From Corythucha ciliata (taxonomy: Eukaryota; Arthropoda; Insecta; Hemiptera; Tingidae): a DNA stretch of 64,000 bases. Shown here in pieces: positions 50,382 to 61,512 of the stretch. Numbering within the stretch: the first letter of the stretch is position 1; every line of letters begins with the position of its first letter. Under the pieces are notes generated by a model that was not told the DNA's origin, ran no database searches, and was given only the letters and a program-made list of their open reading frames with translations. The stretch spans positions 1,922,001-1,986,000 of the forward strand of contig CM075940.1 in the NCBI GenBank assembly GCA_038030265.1. The letters run 5' to 3'. A program made the translations under genes and the position numbers.

Positions 50382-51456
50382 ATGAATATCCAGGAGTTCG
50401 CCGAGAGCACGGCTAGGGCTTCGGAAGAGTTGAAAGAGCCGCTCCGACAGGCCGAGCGTAGGGCGGAGGAGGCGGAAAACGGTGTGGCCTCAATGCGGGA
50501 AGTGATTTCCACATTGAGGCGGGAACAGGCCTCCGCGCGGGCTGAGAATATGTCACTTAGGGCGGAGTACTCCACGCTGGAGGGCAAAGTCCTGGCGGAC
50601 GTGGGGCGCTGTGTGCAGGACATGCAGGCCCGCGTGGTGACAGTGGTCCAGAATTGGACGGAGGGGGAGCGCGAGAGGCAGGAGGTGGCCCTCGAGGTGA
50701 TTGGGCGAAGGGGGGAGGAGATCGTAGACCGCGCGGCGTTCGTTGTGGTAGGGTTACAGGCGACGATGGACGATGCCCCGGGGCGGGTAGCGAGGGTGGA
50801 GGACAAAGTCGAAGATTTGGAGGTGTCGGTAGCGGAGGTGAGAGGTCTTACGACTCTGGTTTCTTTCGGGGGTATTAGCCGCGTTGAACCTGCGGTGTTA
50901 CAGCCCTCCGATGTTCTTTTTGGGGAAAACGTCGATTTTCCTCCCCCTCCACCATCCATCAGTGAGGAAGTGCACCCACCTCGGCCGAATGGCTCTCGGG
51001 TGGTCCACGATGGCATCCCAACGGATGGGCGGCCGTCACGTGCGTCGCGGGAGGACAGAGTCGAGTTAACAGCTAGAGTCGGGGGTCCACGGAGTCGAGG
51101 GGGACGCACATCCGTGCAGAGATGTTCCGCCAGAACGCGGCATTAACCTCGGCGGCCGTTTTGGTGGTGGCCGAGGGGGGGCGACGGGCCCGTTGGCATG
51201 GGACCCCTTGATGGAGCAGGGGAGCCGCGGGAGAGACGAAACGACGTGCTTCCGGTGCGGTGGAAAGAGGCACTTCGCGAGGCATTGGCGGGAGAAATTA
51301 GTAGGGGTCGCCTGCCAGAAGGGCACCCACGTCGCGCGGGTTTGCCCTTGGCGGTTTCAGCGGGCAGACCAACGAGAGGTTGTAGGTAAGGGGCCTCCTG
51401 TTCCATCCCGGGTTGGACTGGTGGAGCTTTCCCCAGACGGGGTGGGGGCTCCCTAG
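50382..51456 (+). pseudogene. G1 gag with zinc knuckle, internally rearranged
   Basis: MNIQEFAESTARASEELKEP starts a coiled-coil N-terminus (to about residue 165). The frame stays open to 51146. After SRASRED, about 60 bp (51058-51120) match LTR sequence rather than gag, then MFRQNAAL-type gag resumes in another frame. The knuckles CFRCGGKRHFARHW and CQKGTHVARVCPW (second lacking its first CxxC Cys) are in the frame starting 51193. The Gag core present in the 28381/30428 copy is missing. Confidence 0.75.
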
Positions 51457-51599
51457 AGGAGCCTTCGAACGGAATGGATGCGGTGACGGTACGGCAGGAC
51501 AACGGACCGGAAATGGAAATGGAAGGGTAAGAAATCGAGGCAAAGGGCCGCGTCGTTGGTAAAGGGGAAAAAATCAAAGAGAGGACCGGGGGGCGTAGT

Positions 51600-52322
51600 A
51601 ATATTGCGTTGGTAGCCGGGGAGGAGTCGAGGACGGTGGTTTCTCGGCCGGAATTTACGCTTTGGGGTCTGGTTGACGGAGTAGAGGGAGATGTTTCCTT
51701 AGTTTTATTTACCCCAAGTCACCCTTGTTAAGCCGGGAGTGGCTAAAAATGCAGTTCGGGCCAGGGACTCGGTGATACGCGGGGTATTGGGGACGGCTTT
51801 GCGGGTCCAAGGGGAGCAGGGGTTCAAGGTACGGCTCCCTGACGGAATGCTGGTGTGTACGGCGGGTTTAGTATGTGACCTACCAGGAAATTATATTTGT
51901 TTGTTGGGGATGGACACCTGGTGAAATGTCGAGCGGTTTTAGACGTAGACGACCTCGGGGTTCGGTTTAAGTCTCGTGGACAAATTGGGAGTGGGGGGTG
52001 CGCGGCTGGTCTAGTGGTCTACCAAGACCAGGACGTGGGTAGAGCCCTTCGCGCGGTAGTAGAAGAGTCGGTAGTGGTTCCGCCCTTTAGTTTGGCCATG
52101 TTACCTCTGTTGGTGCGAGTGTGCATCAAAGAGAGGGCCGGGGGCGATGAAAGAAGTGAATTTTTGGTACTACCGCGTGGGTTGGAAGGGGCGCTTGTGG
52201 CGAGGGCTATCGTGGCGGTCGAGGGTGGCCGTACAGTTGCCACGGTGTTGAACTATAGCCGTGCCCCCCTTACGATTTGTCGGGACCAGGCAGTGGGGGC
52301 CTTGGTCGCCATGTCGGTGTAG
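51600..52322 (+). pseudogene. G1 protease remnant
   Basis: A degenerate retropepsin: VTLVKPGVAKNAVRARDSVI follows a place where the DTG active site would be expected but the Asp codon is lost with a frame change (about 51700-51725). Then LPDGMLVCTAGLVCDLPGNY and CLLGMDTW (Leu-Gly-Met-Asp block) near 51840-51921. The next frame (51897-52322) carries a linker without RT motifs. Confidence 0.55.
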
Positions 52323-52369
52323 ACGGGTGAATGACGCCCTACGGGTGGTTTTACCACGGTCTTTACGGT

Positions 52370-53100
52370 TTTTGGGGCTCTACTTAGCTCATGACACGCC
52401 CTTCGTGGGGCATTCGGGGGAAAAGAAGACGTGGCAGAGACTCAGGGCGAAGTACTGGTGGCCCGCTTTACGTCTGGAGGTGGCGGATTAGGTGAAGTCC
52501 TGCGTGTCGTGTGCGCAGAAGAAGAACTATGAGAGGGGGGTTGCTCCCCTGGAGGAATTCGGAGAACCCGCCACGACCGTTGAGCAAGTTTCGCTGGACG
52601 TGGTTGGCCCTTTTGTGGTAACGGCGCGTGGTAATCGCTTTGTTTTGTCCCTCATGGACCAATTTTCGAGGTTAGTGGTGTTCGTTCCGATTCCTGACCA
52701 GCAGGCTGAGACCATTGCTTAGGGGTTCCTGAACGGTTTTGTGATTTCGTATGGCCTGCCAGTCCAAATTCTTACGGACCAAGAGGCTTCGTTCATGTCG
52801 GAGGTCTTTCGAAATTTGTGTGAACTCTTGAAAATTCGGAAAGTTCATACGACGGCATACCATCCACAGTCGAATGGTCGGCTGGAGCGGGTCCATCGAA
52901 CGCTCGCCACCATAGTAAGTCATTATGTGAAAGCCCAACAGTCTGGTTGGGACAATTTTGTGGGCCTGGACACGGCCCTGGCGTGGACCTTAAGGCGTGG
53001 TGGTGCGGGTCATTGCTGGGCGCACTGTGGTAGTTCGGGTTGGTCGAAAGGGTAGAGTGGTGCATGTGAATCGGCTGAAGCCTTCTCTTGGGAGAGACCG
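52370..53100 (+). pseudogene. G1 integrase
   Basis: HHCC zinc domain: HDTPFVGHSGEKKTW and CVSCAQKK, with TAG at 52489 between. Catalytic Asp in VSLDVVGPF, Asp in QILTDQEASF, Glu in SNGRLERVHRTL; a second TAG at 52721-52723 precedes the second Asp. A frame change leads to the VVHVNRLKP end near 53055-53085. Part of the region between the core and this end is lost. Confidence 0.82.
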
Positions 53101-53975
53101 GCGGGTCGTTTTTGGACGGAAGTCAGGGTCGGTTGGAGTAGGGGACGCTTCTGTAATAGGGGCCTGGAAGGAGGCCATGGCGTCGAAGGAGGACCATGAT
53201 GATTCTGGGCATTTGGAAAATGGTCTCCGGGTGATGGGGGGCAGTGGTCCGTCGGCCCACGCACAGGAGCAAAGGGCGCGACGCAGGTGCTCGGGAGGTC
53301 TTCAAGCCCTTCGGTGCGGGGGATGGATTGAGTGGTGGCCCCAGCTGGATGTCCGATGATGCATTTGTTGTCGCCTATTTGGTTGTTTGACATCTTTGTC
53401 TTGTTCACATTGTTGTTTAAATTGATGTCAGTATTCGTTTTTGTTTTGTACAGGCTCTACTTCTGACGGCTGGGTGATTTGCGATACGTGAGGCGTAGCT
53501 GGCAGCGGGCTGTCACATTGGTCTCCAATTTTGGGGGGAAAGCGGTCGGCAATGGCTAGATTGAAAATTGGGGGGTAAATAAAAACCTGGAATTGGGGGG
53601 TGAATAAAAATCTGGAATTCGGGGGGCACGTTTCGAGGTGTTGTGGGGCATGGTAGGATGCCCAGGGGAGTGGCGGCGTCGATGGCCGTTCTCTTCAAGG
53701 AGGGAATCGGCCTCCTTGCTCGCCCTGGCGAATGTTGACACCCCTATCCTTTCGTTGATCAGTGGAGAAGCACCTTTTGTGAGGCCGTCCCCTTGTGTAG
53801 GCCGTCGAGAAGCTGGACCTTGCCCTTTGTGCGTGCCTGAATGTGGGCCCCACCAGAGAACGCCGTGAGTGGCGGGTGAGGGTTCCGGCCGGAGGAGAGG
53901 TGCCAAGCCGGGCACACAAGGTGGAGCAGGCTGTTTGCGCGCTGACGGGACGCAGCGCCGTGGAGGTGGGGGTGA
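53101..53975 (+). other. G1 3' non-coding region
   Basis: Between integrase end and 3' LTR. Parts recur at 63230-64000 (for example CAGTGGTCCGTCGGCCCACG and GGTGCTCGGGAGGTCTTCAA-like). Imperfect GGAATT-GGGGGG repeats at 53580-53625. The purine tract GGAGGTGGGGGTGA at 53962-53975 is the likely polypurine tract. Confidence 0.5.
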
Positions 53976-54449
53976 TGTAACGCCCTAAAAAAGGGCGTTA
54001 CGTTAAGCGATAGAGAAAAGGAGCTCGGTCCGGGGAAATTATTCACCGCTCGGTGAATGAACCCGGCGATCTCAGGGACGAGCGGGGGAGAATGGCCCGA
54101 AAGCGTTATCCACAACACCTAGGGTTTTTACAAATATGGCCCTGGGATTTGATATAAAACCCGGGGGAATTCTCTAATTGAAAAAGGTCTTGGAGTGCCA
54201 GTCGAGAGCGTACGTCGAATCTTTGGGGGGAACCGTGCCTCTGCGAACTGCCTGCGTGCTCCGCTCGTCTACGTTACCGCAAACCCACCAGATCCCGACG
54301 AAGGTGAGTCTAGGCTAAAGTTGTAGATACTCGTTAATATACGTGATAAGCTTGACCGTTGTCGTGCCGCTACGGCCGCCTTCTTGAGTCTTTACCTCTG
54401 AACACACTTCCCGGAGGCTCCCTAAACCGAGGCCTGGTCGGGCTGTACA
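53976..54449 (+). repeat. 3' LTR of G1
   Basis: TGTAACGCCC...GGCTGTACA. Starts with a perfect 9-bp hairpin GTAACGCCC/GGGCGTTAC (53977-54001). Slightly shorter than the 5' LTR. Confidence 0.9.
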
Positions 54450-54453
54450 CTTG
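54450..54453. repeat. Right 4-bp duplication (CTTG) of the G1 element
   Basis: Matches 49121-49124; the G2 RNase H frame continues directly after it. Confidence 0.82.
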
Positions 54454-55826
54454 GACTTGAGTGAGCACGGCCCTCAGGCCGGTAGTACTTGCGTCGGTTT
54501 GAATCACGAAGGGAAGAGAGAAGTCCGGTCGAGATAACACTGGAGCGGTAGTAAGAAGGGATTTGATTTGGCTGAAAGCAGCCTCTTGTTCAGACCCCCA
54601 CTCAAAGGGGACTCCCCCTTTGAGTAGCTCAAACAGGGGTTGAGCGACTTGAGACGCATTTTTATAGAAAAGCCGGTACCAGGAAAACATTCCCATGAAA
54701 CGCCGAAGCGTTTTTACAGAGGAGGGACGCGGGTAGTCCAGTATAGGTTTGATTTTTCCGGAATCGTGACAAATCCCGTCGGAATTGACTACAAATCCTA
54801 AATACGTTAATTGCTCGGCTCCGAATTCACATTTGTCCCAATTCACTCGCAGCCCAAACTGCTGCAAGCGAGTGAACAAGGCAATCGAGGTGTAAACTGC
54901 AGGTAGGGGTAACAAGCAATAAATCATCTAAATATGCATGAACTTAGAGTACGCGACACGATATAAGGCGGGTGTGACTCATCGACTAAAAAACCAACGT
55001 TGCGCATTATAGTCCCAAAGATGCTATGAAAAGTTCAAGTCTACACCCATAACTGGCAACGTTGCGCTCTCATCGTTGTCACTTTGGAGAGCTGTGAGCC
55101 GGTGAGCGTTCGTAAAACCCCACCCCCACATCACCACCCACAACGCACGGAGTGGCAACAGGGCATGGGAGGGCCGATGAGTCACACCCGCCTTATTTCG
55201 TGTCGCGTACTTTAGGGGCGCAGTTCTGCGGTGAGCAGAGCGTCCAAGAGGCGTTGAAACGTGGCTGGCGAATTGGTCAGTCCGAACGGAAGAAATTTAA
55301 AATGGAAATGGCCCTTACCCGGGACGCTAAAGGCGGTTATTGGTTTACTCTCGGGTTCTAGCGGAACTTCAAGGTATGCTTGCTTCAAATCGATTTTAGA
55401 TAGCACGGCTACATTCTCCAGATTCTCCAACAGCGAACCCATATGAGGGAGTGGATAGGCATCCTTTCTGGTTTGGGTGTTAACCCTACGGAAATCAATA
55501 CACATACGATACGTGCCGTCGGGTTTCGGAACCATGACTATTGGGCTGCTCCATGGGGAGTCAGAGGGCTCGATTATCCCCTCCTGCAAAAGTCGGTCTA
55601 CCTCCTCCTCAATTTTGGCTGTTATGAGAGGCGAGGTTCTATAATTTCTCTGCTTAATCGGTTCAGGATCGAGAAGCTCTATGCGGTGTGTTACCGGAAC
55701 TTTTCCGAGACAGTTGGTTTCACAATTACGGAAATGTTCGACGACCCTATGTAATTGATCGCGTTCTTCCAGTGATAAAGATTGAATACTCGCCAGGGGT
55801 GGAATCATGGAACTTTCCTCTGCCAC
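54454..55826 (-). pseudogene. G2 reverse transcriptase and start of RNase H
   Basis: Read right to left: IKQRNYRTSPLITAKIEEEV, WSSPIVMVPKPDGTYRMCID, NTQTRKDAYPLP, LSKIDLKQAYLEVPL and FKFLPFGLTNSPATFQRL (RT motifs 0-4, first catalytic Asp in KIDLKQAY). After the MITE comes AYLDDLL, the YxDD box (54934-54923), then NWDKCEFGAEQLTYLGFVV, MGMFSWYRLFYKN and the RNase H start QTDASTTGLRAVL. Both RT catalytic boxes are preserved but the frame is cut by the MITE. Confidence 0.87.
54948..55211. mobile_element. MITE in G2 RT, 264 bp
   Basis: Terminal inverted repeats of about 38 bp starting AGTACGCGACACGA and flanked by TTAG at 54944-54947 and 55212-55215. No coding content. The insertion is 13 bp from the YLDD codons. 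The duplication TTAG (or TTA) would suit PIF/Harbinger-type or similar elements; undecided. Confidence 0.8.
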
Positions 55827-55957
55827 CAGGTTATATCGCTTATTATCTCCCTTAACGGAATATTCGCCGGAATCAAAGAAAAGTTGTAGCCCCAGAATTC
55901 TCAGGGTGTCAAGTCCTAGAATGTATTTTACTGATAGGTTAGGAAGGTAGAGAAAAG

Positions 55958-56323
55958 TTAAGAGGAAACTGGACTCGTGACAAAGAACGGGTAGCTCAAT
56001 AGCTGCTGCACCAACTCAATTTTTCCATTCGCTAACTGTACCGCCTGAGGTGGAATTGGGCGAAGCTGTAGGGCAGAGAGGCCTAGGTGAACAAGAGCCT
56101 CAGAACTCAGGTAGGAGTGTGACGCCCCAGTGTCTACTAACGCGAATACTTCGACGTTACGCACTCTCATCGGGAGATTTACTCGGGGAATTGAAGATGA
56201 CTTCAACCCAAGGGCACAGGGCCAACTACTCTCGGTAAGATTGCCAGAGGACGGCCGATTTCGGGGTGGGCAGCGACAGGTTTTCGACGTTTCACCTTTT
56301 TTTCCACAACGGTAGCAGAACAC
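55958..56323 (-). pseudogene. G2 zinc knuckle and protease
   Basis: FCYRCGKKGETSKTC (knuckle, His position altered) is followed by a linker and VFALVDTGASHSYLSSEAL, the retropepsin DTGAS active site, then LGLSALQLRPIPP. The frame ends at 55958 before the RT; the protease C-terminus is in another frame up to 55830. Confidence 0.75.
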
Positions 56324-56442
56324 GGTCCGAGAATGCGAGCAGGTTGCATAGCCGTGATTGCTACTCCCGCAATTCCAACAACTACCTCCTTTTCACGAGG
56401 TTACCGAGACCGAGTTTAAACCAACAACCTGCTGCCATTGAC

Positions 56443-57137
56443 TCATAGCTCGAGAACTACTAGCAGACGAGGGGAACAAGCAAATTGGGGAGCATGACTG
56501 GTTGACGGAGTAGGGGGTGGGCGATAATTGTCGTATTCCACCTCCAGTTGTTCGATTTGTTTACCAGCGGTAACTAACTCCTCTACTGTTTTAAATTGTT
56601 TTCCCAATAACTGTCGCTTCATGTTGGGGTTAAGGTTCTTCGTGACCCGCTTTATTACCTTAGCCGGGGTAGGGGCCTGTGGTAGACGCATCATTAGCCC
56701 CTGAAGGCAATCGGCGTAGTCCGCCACTGGCTCTTTCACGCCGTGAGTGCGTTTTCGAATCTCGGATTTAAGCGTTCCCGTGAATTCGTAAGGAATAAAT
56801 CGATCCTCAAATGATTTTAAAAAAGCCACCCAAGTCTTCCACGAATTCTGGTTTAGTCGTTGCCAGAGAAAGGGGGGGGGGTCCCCGAGAATAGTTATCC
56901 GAATTCCCGCAGAACTTGTTAATCACTCAATTCACAACGCGAACGCTTTTCACGTAAATTCAAAAGTAATTCCGATGGTGATTCCCCAAGGGAGTTGGAA
57001 AAAGAGATACCCCATCGCTGGATGACTCTATAGGGCGGTTCTTGGAGGATGCTTTGCACCTTCACCACTTGGGACGGAGGGGAAGGGGCAGCCTCCAATT
57101 TTGCTTTGGCCACCAAATTTTCCGACTTCTCCCTCAC
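56443..57137 (-). pseudogene. G2 gag
   Basis: Two frames: 57137-56919 (QEPPYRVIQRWGISFSNSLG, N-terminal part) and 56829-56443, with the Gag core FEDRFIPYEFTGTLKSEIRK, VADYADCLQGLMMRLP and VIKRVTKNLNPNMKRQLLGK. The G9 run near 56873 marks the break between them. The knuckle follows downstream in G2. Confidence 0.75.
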
Positions 57138-57613
57138 AACGCGTCGAGCGTCTACTCGTAACTGCTCGAGAGTAACCGTCTCCGCAGACGATATCCTAAA
57201 TTGCTGAGTACTTTAAGTAGCGACTCTTTATCAAGAGTTTGAATCCACGAAGTGGGAAATTCAGACATTTGTATACGGCTTTGGCTTAATCAGCGACAAC
57301 CAACCAGAATGACATGAAGGAGGGATAGTTAAACCGATTACTTTACGTGATAGGGAACGATAAAAAACATATGGGTAACAAAAAAAATTAAAGTAGGAAA
57401 GAGAGACATTCGGCAGCGGGAAAAAGTTAGCTGTCTGTAACTAATCGGAAACCTAGACAACGGTATGGATTGGCCGGTGGGGGGGTTAAATTTTTGTTTT
57501 TTTTTCACCACCTGCACTAATTAATAGGACGTTTCTACACGAAAAGAGACTGAAGGAAAGATAAACCCAACTTTACTTTCCCTTGATATAGCCCCACGTT
57601 GATTGCGCCAATT
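57138..57613 (-). other. G2 leader
   Basis: Non-coding; G6-7 run near 57478. TTGGCGCAATCAACGTGG on the minus strand, directly after the LTR end, is a candidate primer-binding site. Confidence 0.5.
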
Positions 57614-58718
57614 TGTAACCGGTGCGCTACACTGGGGAGCGAAGGAGTGGGTTCGGCGGGCTATATCAAGGGGGGGGGGGGTGATGGACCTCCAGTAAAT
57701 CAGAACAAAAAAAAATTATATATTTTACTACTTCAGAAAATGTATGAAAAGAAAACGTGGACCTTCTGCGATTACACGTGATACGTATTATCATGAGGGG
57801 TGTGGAGGGGAATAACTTACAATTGTTTCCTGATCCAACGATAATCAGCGATCCCCGTACCCAAAGGTGAAGTGTCTCCCAACTCCCTGGAGAAGGATCG
57901 CGTGGTTCGGGAAAAGACTGGCTGGGTTGGGGGGAAGGGAAACCGTTCACCTTTCTCGAACAAAACAATCACAATAATGGATCTCTCAGTAAAGGAAGGG
58001 GGGAGAACTGCGAAAGGGACTTTGCACAAGTCGAAATTAATTCAATTACTCAAGGAAAGCAAGTAAAGGGGGGGGGGGAGAAATGGTAAATGAAATGAGA
58101 ACTTCGAAATCGCTTATCTGCCGGTTTCTCTCTTTCCTTCAGAGGTCAGCGTAGGGCCAAAGGGGAAGGCGACGATCCGTCGCGGCGGTATCTCCGCACC
58201 TGCTCTCTCCGGAGTGCGTTAAGTTTCGATGGCGTTCGAGAAGTCGGGACTGTACGCTATGGCCAAATGCTGGGGTCGACGTTGTGGTCGGCAATATTTT
58301 CCCCACGTATACGATGCCCTACGAGAGATAGTGTTATCCCACCGGGAAAAGAAATTGTACTCATTCTTCTAAATTATAACTTACCTAATAGGGCCAGAAA
58401 CTGGACAACTTTATGGTGTATCGGCACAAATAGCTGCCGCAGTCTCCTAATGATTCAGGGGACAGAAAGCCTTTTTCCAGAGCCGGGAAAAGTATGACGA
58501 AATTAACGTCCACACAACGGGAAATGTTAACAACAGCGGTAAGAACGACACCACGTTTACGGGAGGCTCAAGGCGAGAACTCAACTGGGAAACTGGGCCC
58601 CTCTTATCGTTAGATTTATTTCTTTATTGGGACTATGCCCTTCTCTTTGTTTTGAATGAGAGAAAATTAGTCGTGAAGATTAAGGGGAAATTCCAAAAGA
58701 ACCGTGATAACGGTTACA
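57614..58718 (-). repeat. 5' LTR of G2
   Basis: 1,105 bp; on the minus strand TGTAACCGTTATC...CCGGTTACA. Direct-repeat partner of 45717-47322 and without the 561-bp insertion. Confidence 0.9.
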
Positions 58719-58722
58719 CACT
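58719..58722. repeat. Right 4-bp duplication (CACT) of the G2 element
   Basis: Same as 45713-45716. TTTATAAAA follows at once and may be the piggyBac promoter TATA. Confidence 0.8.
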
Positions 58723-59511
58723 TTATAAAACTCGAATTTCTTGTCACTATCATTATCGTGAGGCCGAATAATCGATGTCTCGGACTTGAATCATAGCGGG
58801 CTTCTGGAAAATGTCGCCAAGTGTTGGCTAAACTGTTTAGTGAGGGAGAAAATTACCCAGGTGGTACCTCTCAGGGACCACAGTACCTTACGCAAAGTGA
58901 ACGTGAAGACCCCTGTGCAGACAAAAGTTATTTTTTTGAAAAATTGTTGTGTTAATTCCTGCTGTGCTGTATTAATTGAAGTCTTTGGTAAGTAACCAAT
59001 TAGTATGTTTACTGTTAATAACATTCAGTTTTAACCTAAAAAAAGACAATATAATAGTTGTAAAGGTGAAATTACCTCGAGTGATTTCAGCTGGGACCAG
59101 GACCTTTTGACTTTTTTTCATTATTCGGGGAGTTTTATTTTTCATAATGTGTCATTAAAACGCCAGTGTTTTGTAGAATACATACCTAAGAATGATTATT
59201 ACTAATAAATTTCGGGATAGAAATATGGGCGTACATGTTATTCAATTCATTGTGAAGTCCTGTGCTACCTACTGTGATGGAATTATATCGTCATCATCCA
59301 CCACTCAGCGTTCCGTAGCGTTTTTTTCTGTTTGGTAATGAAATCAGGCTTTCAGTTCAATTAATTATTATTTACTACAGTAGTTTAGCGTTGAATATGA
59401 AATTACTGATTTTTTTCAATGTTGGGCAAACTTTTACTCGCTGAGAAGATTGCAATAATTAACGTCCTCAAATTTGTCATGATAAATTCATGCATTTTCC
59501 ATTTTCTAGAA
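58723..59511 (+). promoter_or_regulatory. piggyBac 5' region
   Basis: TATAAAA at about 58724. A GTGGTACCTCTCAGGGACCAC palindromic unit near 58860 resembles those at both ends. The sequence ends with a pyrimidine-rich TTTTCCATTTTCTAG acceptor just before the transposase ATG at 59512. The short frame 58786-58995 shows no motif. Confidence 0.4.
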
Positions 59512-61512
59512 ATGGACAGACGAACCATTTCTATCTCCCTCAGGGAATTGGACGGGATGTCTTATTCCGATTTGATGAGCAAGTTCGATATAATCACGGA
59601 ATCACAAGCGGACGATTCCGAGGAAGGCGGCGACAGCGATGCCGATGACGTAATGCCTATTCGTACAACCAGAATCAACGAAACAAACGGTGCCTACTCC
59701 TCTATTTATTTCGTTTGTGCTATAGCATGTCTTTAGTTTCTGGTTTTCATTTAGAAAATTCCCTCAAGAGAAAGAGAGTGACATCCACTTCACAACAGAA
59801 CAGTGTCGTCAATCACAAAAGATGTCTCCACGACTGAATCCTCTGAAATTGAGATCGACATTGAGGATACACCCGTGATTTGCCCACGGATCGAACCAAG
59901 CGAAGAACTTTCCGACTCGGAAGAAGTTGTCACTGAAAGTGAAGACACGAATTTCGCTGAACTGGCTTGGACGAAAGAACCAGGAAATATGTTCCAAAGG
60001 GCGCAAGATGACACTCCCTCCAGGCCTCCTCCTGGTGCAACTATTAAAATTACCGATAATTATAAGAATATATTCTTCTTTTTTTTAATTTAACTTTGGG
60101 GGAACTCATAATTCACCAGTCAGGGCTCTACGCAAGCCAAAATGGTCATGCTCTAAAACTGACCATCGAGGAGTTAAACGCTTTTATTGGAGTGTTAATA
60201 ATTATGGGGTTCACCTCATGCCCTTCTCAAAGATTGTACTGGTCAGCTAACTCTAATTTTAGGCACGAAAAAATTGCGTCTATTTTCTCCCTCAAAAGAT
60301 TTTTGTTTATGCTAAGAATGCTCCATGTAAACGACAATTCGCTAATGCAAAAAGAGGAACTCCTGATTTCGACAAATTGTATAAGATAAGACCGCTTCTG
60401 CTCCATTTTACTAGTGTTTTCAAGTCGGCGTACAATCCTAGCAAATATTTGCCCATTGACGAGAGCATGATTGCATTCAAAGGGCGATCATCCCTCAAAC
60501 AGTACATGCCCATGAAACCCATTAAAAAGGGATTCAAAGTTTGAGTCATGTGCTGTGCTGTGACTGGGTACATTGTGGCTTTTGATTTTTATTCCTGTAA
60601 AACGGAAATAAATGATGAAGGTAATTTGGGTTTAGGAGAAAAATTTGTATTGGGACTCTGTCGTGGGTTTGAATCATTGGGATACTGGCTTTTTTTCGAC
60701 CGCTTCTTTTCTTCAATTCCTTTAGCTTTTCAATTGTTAAAACGGGGATTTTATTGCTGTGGAACGATCCTTCAAACTAGGAAATATTTCCCAAAAATTT
60801 TTTTTGAAAGACAAGAGTCTGAAATTTGGAGATTCGGATTTTGTGATATCTAGAAATAAGAAAAAATATGAGCCCGTAGGCATTGTAAAATGGAAGGACA
60901 GGGTAACCGTGCTGTATGCGTTATGAGCACAATTGATAACCCCAGTGATTGTATTAAAATGAATAGGAGGAATAAGGCAGGAGAAAAGGAATGTGTAAGC
61001 GGTCCCAAATCTATTTCGACGTATATTAAGTATATGGGTGGTGTCGATTTGTTTGACCAGTACATGTCATTTTATTCTATCCAACAAAAATCGAAACGAT
61101 GGTGGATGAAAGTTTTTTACTATTTTATTGATGCAGCAATTGTAAATTCATATATTCTGTATAAAGAAGAAGTGAAAATTAAAAACAGTAACGCTGGAAA
61201 TGATAGCAAAATAAAAGCTGTTAGTCATTTAATGTTTAGAAGCGAATTTGGCGGATGAACTTGTTTCCGAATTTACAAGTAGGAAACAGCAATTGAAAAA
61301 ATGTATTATAACAAGTACCAAATTTTCGAAAGAAAGAAATAATGTACTTGTCGGTACCACATGCCGGTCAAAGTTCAATCTAAGAAACGTTATGCCCTCT
61401 GCAGCACTAAAAAAAACCTGTTAGGTCCACAACAGTATGTCAAGAATGTGGCGTAGCGCTGTGCATAACGTGTTTTGCACCGTTTCACAGCAACGCACAG
61501 AATAAAAAATGA
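59512..61512 (+). pseudogene. piggyBac transposase, multiply frameshifted
   Basis: Starts MDRRTISISLRELDGMSYSD with an acidic N-terminus. A possible short intron lies at 59692-59753 (ends TTTCATTTAG). Core blocks in different frames: TIEELNAFIGVLIIMGFTS, YLPIDESMIAFKGRSSLKQY (catalytic Asp, ~60450), YWLFFDRFFSS (second Asp, ~60697, with Arg where Asn is usual) and YMGGVDLFDQYMSFYSI (third Asp, ~61050). A C-terminal Cys-rich VCQECGVALCITCFAPFH domain ends at TGA 61510. TGA at 60542 and TAG near 60851 interrupt it. All three acidic residues remain but the gene cannot be read through. Confidence 0.88.

Larger units (their letters stand above)
49125..54449 (+). mobile_element. G1: Gypsy element inserted in G2 RNase H
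   Basis: 5,325 bp, LTRs 491 and 474 bp, CTTG duplication. Order: LTR, primer-binding site, long leader, gag, zinc knuckle, protease remnant, integrase with two stops, 3' non-coding region, LTR. RT and RNase H are absent between about 52320 and 52370. The middle of gag is replaced by LTR-like sequence. Related fragments fill 27862-36062 and the right edge of the window, so the family was active here repeatedly. Confidence 0.88.
45717..58718 (-). mobile_element. G2: minus-strand Gypsy element with nested insertions
   Basis: Direct repeats 45717-47322 and 57614-58718 are its LTRs, with TGTAACC...GGTTACA ends and a CACT duplication. Read right to left: LTR, gag, zinc knuckle and protease, RT, RNase H, integrase, LTR. 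Three insertions interrupt it: a MITE in RT (54948-55211), the G1 element in RNase H (49125-54449) and a MULE-like element in the 3' LTR (46597-47157). Frameshifts are present in gag, protease and integrase. This copy is inactive. Confidence 0.9.

Noticed and set aside
53010..54118. Several Pro/Arg-rich minus-strand frames
   Set aside because: Antisense of the G1 3' region and LTR, no conserved pattern.
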